The position numbers were made by a program, and so were the translations under genes. The notes beneath the pieces are model-generated. The model was not told the DNA's origin, made no database searches, and saw only the letters and a list, made by a program, of their open reading frames with translations. Shown here one piece after another: positions 7,591-15,641 of a DNA stretch of 64,000 nucleotides. Numbering within the stretch: position 1 is the stretch's first letter; every line of letters begins with the position of its first letter. Origin of the DNA: Oxalobacteraceae bacterium OTU3CINTB1 (GTDB taxonomy: Bacteria > Pseudomonadota > Gammaproteobacteria > Burkholderiales > Burkholderiaceae_D); assembly GCA_024123955.1 (NCBI GenBank), contig CP099652.1, forward strand, positions 4,712,001 through 4,776,000. The letters are read 5' to 3'.

Positions 7591-9932
7591 ACGCGCTTGC
7601 TAGCCAACCCACCTACACCGTCGCCGTGCGCGCGCTGTGCGAGTTCACCGCCAAGACCGGCGACCTGGATTTGCGCTTCACGCCCTCGCCCACCGCGCAG
7701 GAAGGCATCGCCGGCCACGCGCTGGTGACGTCGCGCCGCGACGAGGATTACGAAACCGAAATTCCCTTGTCCGGCGACTTCGGCCCGCTGCACGTGCGCG
7801 GCCGCGCCGACGGCTACGACCGCCGCGCCAACCGGCTGGAGGAAATCAAGACCTATCGCGGCGACTTGAAGAAGATGCCGGACAATCAGCGCCAGCTCCA
7901 TTGGGCGCAGGTCAAGATCTATGGCCATCTGCTGTGCAAGGAGCAGGGTCTCGACAAGGTGCATCTGGCGCTGGTCTACTTCGACATCGGCAGCCAGAAG
8001 GAAACCCTGCTGCACGAAGAGCATACTGCGCTCGGCCTGCGCGCGTATTTTGAAAAACAGTGCGGCCTGTTCCTGCAATGGGCGGAGAAGGAGATGGCGC
8101 ACCGCGAGGCCCGCGACGCGCAGCTCAAGGCGATGCGTTTTCCGCATGCCGATTTCCGTCCCGGCCAACGCCAACTGGCCGAGGCGATGTACAAGGCCAG
8201 CAACCGCGGCGTGTGCCTGCTGGCGCAGGCGCCGACCGGCATCGGCAAGACCGTCGGCAGCCTGTTCCCGATGCTGAAGGCGAGCGCCGAACATGGCGTC
8301 GACAAGGTGTTTTTCCTGGCCGCGAAAACCTCGGGAAGGCAGATGGCGCTGGACGCCGTCGACATCATCCGCGAGGGCGCGCCGCTGCTGCCTTTGCGCA
8401 CGCTGGAGCTGGCGGCCAAGTCGACCGCCTGCGTCAATCCGGACAAGGCCTGCCACGGCGAGTCGTGCCCGCTGGCCAAGGGCTTCTACGACCGCCTGCC
8501 GGCCGCCCGCCAGTCGGCGCTGGACATCATGCTGCCGCCTGCACCAGAAGGCGACGAAGCGGCCAAGGCACCGTTCCTGGCGCTGGACCGCGAGACCTTG
8601 CGCGCGGTCGCGCTGGCGCACGACGTTTGCCCGTATTACCTGAGCAGCGAAATGGCGCGCTGGTGCGACATCGTCATCGGCGACTACAACTACTACTTCG
8701 ACATCAGCGCCATGCTGCACAGCCTCACCTTGCTCAACGACTGGAAAGTCAACGTGCTGGTGGACGAAGCGCACAACATGGTGTCCCGCGCGCGCAAGAT
8801 GTACTCGGCGGAGATGGAGCACGCCAGCCTGCGCATGCTGCGCAAGGTGGTGCCGGAGGAATTGAAAAAGCCGCTGGACCGCGTGCACCGGCAATGGAAC
8901 CAGCTGGAGAAGGACCAGACGGGCGAATACCAGTGCTACGCTACCTTGCCCGAGAAGTTCATGGGCGCGCTGCAGACGGCGGCCACCGCGATCTCCGACT
9001 ACATGGCCGACCATCCGAGCCATGTCGACGCCGACCTGCAGGAGTTCTACTTCGGCGCGCTGATGTTCGCGCGGCTGGCCGAGAGCTTCGGCGACCACGC
9101 GCTGTTCGACATCGAAAAGAGCGAAGGCGCGCGCGCCAGCCATTCCAACTCGGTGCTCTGCATCCGCAACATCGTGCCGGCGCCCTTCCTCAAGCCGCGC
9201 TTCGAGAGCACGCACACCACCGCGCTGTTCTCGGCCACACTCAGTCCCTGGAACTACTTCGGCGACATGCTCGGCATGCCCGACACCACCGCCTGGGTGG
9301 ATGTCGAATCGCCGTTCGTGGCCGAGCAGCTGTCGGTGCAGGTGGCGTCGCACATCTCCACGCGCTATCAGCACCGCCAGCAATCGCTGCGTCCCATCGC
9401 CGCCTTGATGGGCGGCCAGTACCAGCGCCAGCGCGGCAACTACCTGGCTTTCTTCAGCAGCTTCGATTACATGGAAAAGGCGGCCAACCAGTTCGCGGAG
9501 GCCTTTCCGGACGTGCCGGTGTGGCGCCAGTCGCGCCGCATGGACGAAGCGGAACGCGCGCAGTTCCTGGCCCGCTTCACGCTGGAGAGCGAAGGCATCG
9601 GCTTCGCGGTGCTGGGCGGCTCCTTCGGCGAAGGGGTCGACCTGCCCGGCGCGCGCCTGATCGGCGCCTTCGTCGCTACCCTGGGACTACCGCAGATCAA
9701 TCCCGTCAACGAGCAAATCCGCTTGCGCATGGACGCCATCTTCGGCGCCGGCTACGACTACACCTACACCTATCCCGGCCTGCAGAAGGTGGTGCAGGCG
9801 GCGGGCCGCGTGATCCGCACGCAGTCCGACCAGGGCACCGTCTACCTGATCGACGACCGCTTCGGCCGCCCGGAAATCCAGCAGCTGATGCCGGCCTGGT
9901 GGCGCATCGAATCCGCCACTCCCACACCATAG
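7587..9932 (+). CDS. XPD/Rad3-like Fe-S DNA helicase with N-terminal RecB/Cas4-like nuclease domain
   Basis: A 781-residue protein. Residues about 20-160 carry a RecB/Cas4-type PD-(D/E)XK pattern: Asp75 (GRADG), Glu86 and Lys88 (EEIKT), then a QxxxY motif (AQVKIYGHLL). The helicase part has Walker A (APTGIGKT, Lys221), four cysteines at 282, 289, 294 and 348 placed as in the XPD/DinG 4Fe-4S domain, a DEAH box at 393-396, and motif VI (QAAGRVIRTQ). XPD-family helicases unwind DNA 5' to 3'. The ATG at 7587 overlaps the stop codon of the VRR-NUC gene. Together the pair suggests an unwinding-plus-incision machine for damaged DNA. Confidence 0.87.
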   Translation: MNALASQPTYTVAVRALCEFTAKTGDLDLRFTPSPTAQEGIAGHALVTSRRDEDYETEIPLSGDFGPLHVRGRADGYDRRANRLEEIKTYRGDLKKMPDNQRQLHWAQVKIYGHLLCKEQGLDKVHLALVYFDIGSQKETLLHEEHTALGLRAYFEKQCGLFLQWAEKEMAHREARDAQLKAMRFPHADFRPGQRQLAEAMYKASNRGVCLLAQAPTGIGKTVGSLFPMLKASAEHGVDKVFFLAAKTSGRQMALDAVDIIREGAPLLPLRTLELAAKSTACVNPDKACHGESCPLAKGFYDRLPAARQSALDIMLPPAPEGDEAAKAPFLALDRETLRAVALAHDVCPYYLSSEMARWCDIVIGDYNYYFDISAMLHSLTLLNDWKVNVLVDEAHNMVSRARKMYSAEMEHASLRMLRKVVPEELKKPLDRVHRQWNQLEKDQTGEYQCYATLPEKFMGALQTAATAISDYMADHPSHVDADLQEFYFGALMFARLAESFGDHALFDIEKSEGARASHSNSVLCIRNIVPAPFLKPRFESTHTTALFSATLSPWNYFGDMLGMPDTTAWVDVESPFVAEQLSVQVASHISTRYQHRQQSLRPIAALMGGQYQRQRGNYLAFFSSFDYMEKAANQFAEAFPDVPVWRQSRRMDEAERAQFLARFTLESEGIGFAVLGGSFGEGVDLPGARLIGAFVATLGLPQINPVNEQIRLRMDAIFGAGYDYTYTYPGLQKVVQAAGRVIRTQSDQGTVYLIDDRFGRPEIQQLMPAWWRIESATPTP

Positions 9933-9971
9933 CCGCACACTATTGCGATGATTGTCACAATGGGAAAATCC

Positions 9972-9994
9972 AATAATATAATGATAATTATTCC
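9972..9994. promoter_or_regulatory. Fur-box-like sequence upstream of a small PEP-CTERM gene
   Basis: AATATAATGATAATTATTCC matches most of the Fur consensus (GATAATGATAATCATTATC). The core ATGATAATTATTCC occurs again upstream of the siderophore receptor at 26253. It lies about 56 bases before the next start codon, in an AT-rich gap. Confidence 0.55.
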
Positions 9995-10049
9995 ATAGTA
10001 TGATGATCAACTGAGCTCACAAGGCTTTTGTTTATAACTGAACAGGTGT

Positions 10050-10397
10050 ATGCCAATGCCGAAGACAATTCGCTTCATGCTGTGCGCGCTATCGCTGATC
10101 AGCTCACCATCATTCGCCGCCGTGATTATCGTTGCCAACGATGACGTCGCCACCGGCCCGTCGCCCGTCTGGAATGCCAGCATCGATCCTCAAGCCTACT
10201 TGTCCAAGTACGACTACAGCGCCAGCCCGGTGATCGCCACCGCCAACGACACGCGGCTGGTGCTGCCCGTGTCTTCCGTGCCGGAGCCGTCGGCGGTGCT
10301 GACGGTCATGCTCGGCCTGAGCATGCTGGGCATCGCGGCGCGCCAACAAAGCAAGCCGTTTAGCCGCCCGGCCACACCTACCGAACCGCATCCCTGA
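10050..10397 (+). CDS. Small PEP-CTERM-type exported protein
   Basis: A 115-residue protein with an N-terminal signal peptide (FMLCALSLISSPSFAA). A PEP-CTERM sorting signal lies at about residues 77-100: VPEPSAV followed by the hydrophobic stretch LTVMLGLSMLGIAA and basic residues. Exosortase recognises this signal and cleaves it. The mature part is only about 50 residues, and a 15-residue tail follows the usual end of the sorting signal. No exosortase gene is in the window. A Fur-like box upstream suggests iron-dependent expression. The 3' end overlaps the convergent LytTR gene by 20 bases. Confidence 0.65.
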   Translation: MPMPKTIRFMLCALSLISSPSFAAVIIVANDDVATGPSPVWNASIDPQAYLSKYDYSASPVIATANDTRLVLPVSSVPEPSAVLTVMLGLSMLGIAARQQSKPFSRPATPTEPHP

Positions 10398-11121
10398 TTT
10401 TCTGATAACCGCTGCGGCTGACCGGAAGCTTGCCGCCGTCGCGCAGGATCGCCACGTGGCTGTCCTTGGTGGCTTGTTCGATCCGCTCCACGCAGGCGAT
10501 GTTGACGATGTACGAGCGGTGGATGCGCAGGAATTGTTCGCCGTCGAGTTGCCCCTCCAGTTCCGTCAGGCGCTGGTTCTTCAGGTAGCATTTGCCCTCC
10601 GCCCTGATCTGGACATAATCGTCCTGCGCTTCGATATAGTCGATCTTGTCGCTGCTGATGACATGCACCTTTGCGCCGTCGCGTATCAGCACGCGGCCCA
10701 GCGGCTTGTTGCGCCCTGCCGCCTCGCGCACCATGTTCTCCATCGCGGCATCCGCCGGGCCGCCTACCTTGCCCAGATTGGCGCGCGCATGCGCCAGCGC
10801 CTGGTCGAAACGCTGCTGGCTGAAGGGTTTGAGCAGATAGTCGAGCGCGTGGAATTCGAACGCCCTGATCGCATACTGGTCGAAGGCGGTGGCGAAGATG
10901 TAGCGCGTCTTCGCGCCCGCCAGCTCGGCCACTTCGAAGCCGTCCAGCTTGGGCATCTGGATATCGAGGATCACCACGTCCGGCGACAGCTCGGTGATCG
11001 CCTTGACGGCTTCGAAGCCGTTGGCGCATTCGGCCACGATCTTGGCGTCCGCGTGCTCCGACAGGTACTCGCGCACCACCGCGCGCGCCAGCATTTCGTC
11101 GTCGACGATTACGATACGCAT
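10378..11121 (-). CDS. LytTR-family response regulator
   Basis: A 247-residue protein. The receiver domain (1-120) has Asp7/Asp8 (IVDDE), phosphoacceptor Asp53 (ILDIQMP) and Lys in LLKPF. The LytTR DNA-binding domain (about 145-245) has IDYIEAQDDYVQIRA and FLRIHRSYIVNIACVERIE. It is the AlgR/LytR type that controls envelope or surface genes. The start at 11121 gives the normal MRIVIVDDE N-terminus. It lies 16 bases downstream of the partner kinase in the same operon, so the two form a cognate pair. Confidence 0.92.
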   Translation of the reverse strand: MRIVIVDDEMLARAVVREYLSEHADAKIVAECANGFEAVKAITELSPDVVILDIQMPKLDGFEVAELAGAKTRYIFATAFDQYAIRAFEFHALDYLLKPFSQQRFDQALAHARANLGKVGGPADAAMENMVREAAGRNKPLGRVLIRDGAKVHVISSDKIDYIEAQDDYVQIRAEGKCYLKNQRLTELEGQLDGEQFLRIHRSYIVNIACVERIEQATKDSHVAILRDGGKLPVSRSGYQKIRDAVR

Positions 11122-11137
11122 GCTCTGATCTCCACCA

Positions 11138-12232
11138 TCACACTTCACCCCCGGTCGTTTGCGCCGGCATCGCGATCTCCACGCCGAAGCCGTTCTCGTT
11201 GTAGCCCCAATGGATGCTGGCTTCATGCTTGTATGCGCCCGCCAGGCGCTGGCGCACGTTGGTCAGGCCGATGCCGTTGCCATTGCCTTTGCCCGTTGTG
11301 GATGCCGCCGGCGGCGACTCCGCGTCGACCGGATTGTCGACGCGGATATACAGCATCGATCCGGCGCGCCGCGCACCCACCCGGACGGTGCCGCCTTCCG
11401 GCATATTGCAGATGCCGTGCTTGACGGCGTTTTCCACCAGCGGCTGGATGATCATCGGCGGCACCAGGCATGCCAGCGCCGCGTCCTCCAGCGACTCCTC
11501 GACCAACAGCCGCTGGCCGAAGCGCACCTGCTCGATCCCCAGGAAGTGCCGTATCAGCACCATCTCTTCGCCCAGCGTGACTTTTTTGTGCGCCTCCATG
11601 CCCAGGCTTTGACGGAAGAAACTCGCCAGTTCCAGCGTCATGCGGCGCGCCGCCTTGGGGTCCTGCGAGGTCAGCGCGCTGATCGAATTGAGGCTGTTGA
11701 ACAGGAAGTGCGGATCGATCTGCGTGCGCAGCATGCGCAACTCCGCCTCCTGCGCCATCAGCAGCGATTCGAGCTCGCGCTGCTCGGCGTGTTTGGCGCG
11801 CACGAATTCGATCACCATGTAATGCAGTGCCGCCGCGAAACCGTACAACAGGATGCCCAGTCCGACGATCAGCGCCGACAGCTGCCGGGTGATGACGATG
11901 CCGGCCCAGTCGGCGCCCAGCAACATGGTCACACCGTTCCAGACATGCCCCAGCAGCAGCCACAGTATGCCGCAGACCAGCGCTGCCGCCATCAGCACCA
12001 GCGCGATCGACAGCGGCCGGCGGCTGCCCAGCGGATAGGCGCGGCACATGTAGTAGGCCGAGTAGCCGGCCGCGAACGCGTACACCAGGTTGATCGGAAT
12101 GGCGAACAGCATGGCGTTGGCCATCGGCGTGTCGCCCAGGAGCGCGATCACGGCGCCCAGCGCGACGCCGATGAACAGCCACACCACCATGTAGATGGCC
12201 GCGCCGCGTGGGCCGGGGGAGTTCTCCTGCAT
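11138..12232 (-). CDS. LytS-type sensor histidine kinase (HisKA_7TM-like, PF06580 kinase)
   Basis: A 364-residue membrane kinase. Four or so membrane segments occupy residues 12-145. They are followed by a short coiled coil and the His-kinase family signature QIDPHFLFNSLNSI, with phosphorylation at His175. The ATPase part has PMIIQPLVENAVKHG and GNGIGLTNVRQRL. Kinases of this type pair with LytTR regulators, and that gene follows directly. It is 13 bases downstream of a LiaF-like membrane gene, suggesting that the membrane proteins feed it a signal or restrain it, as LiaF does for LiaS in Firmicutes. Confidence 0.9.
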   Translation of the reverse strand: MQENSPGPRGAAIYMVVWLFIGVALGAVIALLGDTPMANAMLFAIPINLVYAFAAGYSAYYMCRAYPLGSRRPLSIALVLMAAALVCGILWLLLGHVWNGVTMLLGADWAGIVITRQLSALIVGLGILLYGFAAALHYMVIEFVRAKHAEQRELESLLMAQEAELRMLRTQIDPHFLFNSLNSISALTSQDPKAARRMTLELASFFRQSLGMEAHKKVTLGEEMVLIRHFLGIEQVRFGQRLLVEESLEDAALACLVPPMIIQPLVENAVKHGICNMPEGGTVRVGARRAGSMLYIRVDNPVDAESPPAASTTGKGNGNGIGLTNVRQRLAGAYKHEASIHWGYNENGFGVEIAMPAQTTGGEV

Positions 12233-12245
12233 GCTCGGCTAGTTC

Positions 12246-12965
12246 TTAATTGCGTACTTCCAGCCCACCCATGATGGCGTAGCCGCGCACGTACAGCACT
12301 TTTCCCGGCGCGGCCGGAGGCACGGTCTTTTCCTCGAAGCCGCCCATGATCGGTGTGCCCTGCAACACCACCGTCCAGTCGACCGGCACCTTGATGATGA
12401 CGCCGCCGAACAGCGAAAAGACGTTGAGCACCGCCTCGCCGTTGATCGAGCTTTGACGCAGATCGAGATCGCAGCCGCCCATCAGCGCGGTGATTTCGCC
12501 GCCGCGAAAATCGGCGGTGACGATGCGGCGCTTGAAGGCCCCCATGAAGGAGGTGATGTCGACGCCCATCTGATCGAACTCGCTGTCCGGGTCCGGCTTC
12601 GCCCCGCCGCCGGCCTGCTTGAAGACCGAGCGGCCGGTGCCCGACTTGAACACCACCGCGCAACCGAACACGATCAACAGGATGGGCCACAGCGAATGCC
12701 AGCTGATATACAAAATGCCGGAGCGGCTCAGGAAGATCAGCACGCCGGCCGCGATCAAGCCGCCGCCGGTCAACTTGCCGGAGGAGGTCCGGGTTTGCAG
12801 CAGTTTCAGGATGCCGAAGAAGATCAACGCCGTCGGCAGCAAGTGGCGCCGGAAATCGAGGTCGATCCAACCCAGGTTATCGACCAGGAACAGCAAGCCG
12901 ACGACGATGACCGCGATGCCGATTGCCATCTGCGATTTTGGATCGGTTTTGGCGAAGGCGCTCAT
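12246..12965 (-). CDS. LiaF-like membrane protein
   Basis: A 239-residue protein with about four hydrophobic segments in residues 12-105 (LiaI/LiaF-like membrane region). A soluble C-terminal domain (about 140-239) has repeated strand motifs such as ITSFMGAFKRRI, ITALMGGCDLDL and VLNVFSLFGGVIIKV, typical of LiaF C-terminal domains (beta-helix-like). In Gram-positive bacteria LiaF inhibits the LiaRS envelope-stress system. Here it stands between a second small membrane protein (4-base ATGA overlap) and a LytS-type kinase. A regulatory role in this operon is inferred. Confidence 0.78.
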   Translation of the reverse strand: MSAFAKTDPKSQMAIGIAVIVVGLLFLVDNLGWIDLDFRRHLLPTALIFFGILKLLQTRTSSGKLTGGGLIAAGVLIFLSRSGILYISWHSLWPILLIVFGCAVVFKSGTGRSVFKQAGGGAKPDPDSEFDQMGVDITSFMGAFKRRIVTADFRGGEITALMGGCDLDLRQSSINGEAVLNVFSLFGGVIIKVPVDWTVVLQGTPIMGGFEEKTVPPAAPGKVLYVRGYAIMGGLEVRN

Positions 12966-13339
12966 TTTTGCTCCTTTGCCGCGGCGAAGATGTTATCCAG
13001 CAGTGGGCGCAGCAACAGGCCGATGCCGAAGGCGACGATCAGCGCGGGCCATGTGTCGCCGAAGCCCCAGCCCCAGATGCGGTTGAAGGAAACGTACCAC
13101 CAGCCGGCGAAGAAGATGTTCGCCAGGCCGCTCAATAAATACTGCGGCGTGGTGGGCGGAATGATTTGTATGATGCCGGTCATGACCACCAGCCATGGCC
13201 AGTAGCGCCACAGGCGCACAATGTCGACGTCGAAGTCGATGTAGCCGGCGCGCTCCAGCAGGAAGGCGCAGCCGACGGCGATCATCAGCAGCCCCCAGAC
13301 CAGCTGTTTGCGCCATTGATATGCTATTTCTGCGTTCAT
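12962..13339 (-). CDS. Small LiaI/LiaF-TM-like membrane protein
   Basis: A 125-residue protein with three to four membrane segments and the pattern of the LiaI-LiaF transmembrane domain (LVWGLLMIAVGCAFLLE, then LWRYWPWLVVMTGIIQII). The start at 13339 was chosen because AGGGGA precedes it at proper distance; a longer frame lacks a good site. It is the first gene of a minus-strand operon of four (this gene, LiaF-like, kinase, LytTR regulator). Function is not known beyond this context. Confidence 0.75.
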   Translation of the reverse strand: MNAEIAYQWRKQLVWGLLMIAVGCAFLLERAGYIDFDVDIVRLWRYWPWLVVMTGIIQIIPPTTPQYLLSGLANIFFAGWWYVSFNRIWGWGFGDTWPALIVAFGIGLLLRPLLDNIFAAAKEQK

Positions 13340-13473
13340 ATGAGTTCCCCTGTTCGGTATGGACATAACAATACCGGGGAACGGAAGGCGGGGGAACCGC
13401 TATTCGGCGAATAGCGGAAAAGAGCCGGTGAATGACGAAACGGGTGGCGAAACGCGGCAGCGCTCGCCTTGGT

Positions 13474-13635
13474 TCAGGAACGCCCGCCGTTGCCGAGCTT
13501 GGGCTCGAACATCAACATGCCCCACCCCAGCTGGCGGCGGATTTCCTCGGGCTTCGGCGGCGGCTTGACGTCGCGCGTGCGGCGCTCGAGGTAGGCCCGG
13601 ACCAGATGCTTGGATGGATGCGTAGTGTGCGACAT
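13474..13635 (-). CDS. Conserved-looking small protein, unknown function
   Basis: A 53-residue basic, proline-rich peptide (HPSKHLVRAYLERRTRDVKP, then EEIRRQLGWGMLMFEP). The ATG at 13633-13635 has a strong GGGAGA ribosome site at good spacing. A longer frame upstream looks like untranslated sequence in amino-acid content. No membrane segment or known domain. It stands alone between the LiaF-like operon and a LysR gene, all on the minus strand. Confidence 0.5.
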   Translation of the reverse strand: MSHTTHPSKHLVRAYLERRTRDVKPPPKPEEIRRQLGWGMLMFEPKLGNGGRS

Positions 13636-13804
13636 GATGTTCTCCCAGTCAGCAACCCTGTTGTTGGTGCCGGTACTTGAGGCTACCGGCTTACCTGCTG
13701 CTGAGCTTTCATCTGACGATGCGCTCCAAGCACGCAAGGCCAGTGTACGTCGCGACGCTATCAAAATCTGTACGCCGCCACACACTCGCGATATCGAGAC
13801 CACC

Positions 13805-14686
13805 TCACAGCTTACGCTGCAGGAACTCCAGGAAACAGCTGATGCGCTGCGCCAGCTGGGTGTTGCGGTAATACACCGCGTGGATCTGCTGCCGGTAGCC
13901 GGTGTAGCTGTCTTCCAGCACCTTGACCAGGCGGCCGGCGTCGAGATCGGCGCGCGTCATGAAGTCGGCCAGGCAGACGATGCCCTGCCCGGCCAGCGCC
14001 AGCTGGCGCAAGGTCTCGCCGCTGGAGGCCGAGATCGACGGCGTGATCTGCAGGCTGTTGCCGGTGGCGTGGCGCAACGGCCAGCTGTTGCCCTGCTCGT
14101 ACTGCGCGAAGCCGGCCAGCGAATGGCCCGCCAGGTCCTCCGGCTTTTGCGGCGTGCCATGCCGCGCCAGGTATTCGGGACTGGCCAGCACGTACAGCGG
14201 ACTGGAACTGAGGGCGCGCGCGTGCAAGGTCGAATCGGTCAGCGCGCCGATGCGGATGGCGACGTCGGTGCGGTGCTCGATCAGGTCCGCGATCTGGTCG
14301 TTGCTGCTCAATTCGAGCTTGATGTCCGGGTACAGCGCGCGGAATTCGGCCAGGTGCGGCACCACGCAATGGAGCATGAACGGCGACGCCGCGTCCACGC
14401 ACAAACGGCCGGCCGGCTTCTGGCGGCGGATGCGGATGGTCTCCTCGGCCTCCTCCATCGCGCCCAGGATCGCCCGCGCGCGTTCGAGGAACAGGTGGCC
14501 CTCCTCGGTCAGCTCCATGCGGCGCGTGGTGCGCGTCAGCAGCGAGGTGGCCAGCTTGTCCTCGAGCCGCGACAGCGCGCGGCTTACGCCGGACGTGGTC
14601 TGGCCCAGGTGGACCGACGCCGCGCTGAGCGTGCCGCTGTCGATCACGGTGATGAAGGTTTTCAGATCGTCGGAATTGATATCCAC
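13805..14686 (-). CDS. LysR-family transcriptional regulator
   Basis: A 293-residue protein. The N-terminal winged HTH (residues 5-65: LKTFITVIDSGTLSAASVHL, then VSRALSRLEDKLATSLLTRT) is followed by a LysR substrate-binding domain (about 90-290). RRMELTEEGHLFLERARAIL marks the DmlR/YafC-like subgroup. The stop is 18 bases after LQRKL-like residues with no clear hairpin. The target is unknown; hemolysin III lies upstream on the same strand, and no divergent partner gene is present. Confidence 0.88.
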   Translation of the reverse strand: MDINSDDLKTFITVIDSGTLSAASVHLGQTTSGVSRALSRLEDKLATSLLTRTTRRMELTEEGHLFLERARAILGAMEEAEETIRIRRQKPAGRLCVDAASPFMLHCVVPHLAEFRALYPDIKLELSSNDQIADLIEHRTDVAIRIGALTDSTLHARALSSSPLYVLASPEYLARHGTPQKPEDLAGHSLAGFAQYEQGNSWPLRHATGNSLQITPSISASSGETLRQLALAGQGIVCLADFMTRADLDAGRLVKVLEDSYTGYRQQIHAVYYRNTQLAQRISCFLEFLQRKL

Positions 14687-14718
14687 GTTTTCAGCTCAAA
14701 AAAATCGTTACGCGACGG

Positions 14719-15336
14719 TTATGCCACATACAGCAGCACCGCGCCGAAATGGCATGCGCTGCCGCCCAGTACAAACAAATGCCAGACGCCGTGACCGTAG
14801 CGCCATTTGTGGTCGGTGACGAAGAAGGCGATGCCCACCGTGTAGACCACGCCGCCGGCGGCCAGCCACATGAAGCCGTTCCAGCCCAGCGCGTCGATCA
14901 GCGGACTGGCGCCGATCACGCCGACCCAGCCCATGGCGACATAGATCACCAGGGACAGCACGCGCGCGCCCTTGGCGTACCAGATCTCCTGCAGGATGCC
15001 GACAATGGCCAGGCCCCAGACCACGCCGAACAACGACCAGCCCCACGGCCCGCGCAGGCTGACCAAGGTGAACGGCGTGTAGCTGCCGGCGATGAGCAGG
15101 TAGATGGCGCAATGGTCCATCCGCCGCAGCACGTCCTTGGCGCGGCCGCGCGTGCTGTGATACAGGGTCGAGGTCAGATACAGTCCGAGCAAAGTGGCCG
15201 CGTAGACGCTGAAGCTGACCACTTTCCAGATGTCGCCGCTGCGCGCCGCCAGCACGATCAGCAGCGTGCCGCCTATAGCGGCCAGCACCGCGCCGATAAC
15301 GTGCGTGATACTGTTGAAGCGCTCTCCGTAATACAT
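14719..15336 (-). CDS. Hemolysin III / PAQR-family membrane protein
   Basis: A 205-residue protein with seven hydrophobic segments and the family motifs ERFNSITHVIGAVLA at the start, STLYHS, RMDHCAIYLLIAGSYTPF and the final HLFVLGGSACHF. The conserved His and Asp residues of the PAQR metal site are present. The start at 15336 (MYYGERFNS) matches the usual N-terminus; an upstream in-frame ATG would add about 50 atypical residues. It resides in the inner membrane. The hemolytic role of this family is uncertain, and membrane-lipid homeostasis is more likely. Confidence 0.88.
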   Translation of the reverse strand: MYYGERFNSITHVIGAVLAAIGGTLLIVLAARSGDIWKVVSFSVYAATLLGLYLTSTLYHSTRGRAKDVLRRMDHCAIYLLIAGSYTPFTLVSLRGPWGWSLFGVVWGLAIVGILQEIWYAKGARVLSLVIYVAMGWVGVIGASPLIDALGWNGFMWLAAGGVVYTVGIAFFVTDHKWRYGHGVWHLFVLGGSACHFGAVLLYVA

Positions 15337-15641
15337 ATGTGCTTTCAATGCAGATGTGGCCACGGCAGGGAGCGCTGCGGCCAGCTGCATTGTATAGCGC
15401 ATCGTCACCGGCCGTGATCGCGCGCCTGACACGTTCACCGGCATTCGACCAAGTACCCGCGAGGCGATACCTTCGGTCCAACCTGCTTCGACCATACTTT
15501 ATTTGCAATTAGCAAAAACTCAATCGTAGCATATTAGGAATTAATACGAAGCAATGTTACAAATTCATGGACGTCGGATTGACCCGCATGCGACATTTGT
15601 CGCATAATAACCCCACTCGTCACACAAGGGGCAAACCAGAC
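15337..15641. other. 305-base intergenic region between hemolysin III and a TonB receptor
   Basis: Divergent promoter region. The half near hemolysin III is GC-rich and could be its long leader. The half near the receptor is AT-rich and holds the palindrome at 15588-15605. No RNA gene or further repeat was recognised. Confidence 0.5.
15588..15605. promoter_or_regulatory. Perfect palindromic operator upstream of a TonB receptor
   Basis: ATGCGACA-TT-TGTCGCAT is a perfect 8-bp inverted repeat with a 2-base centre, 36 bases before the receptor start. This is the size and position expected for a dimeric repressor site. It does not match the Fur consensus, and I do not recognise the regulator. Confidence 0.6.
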
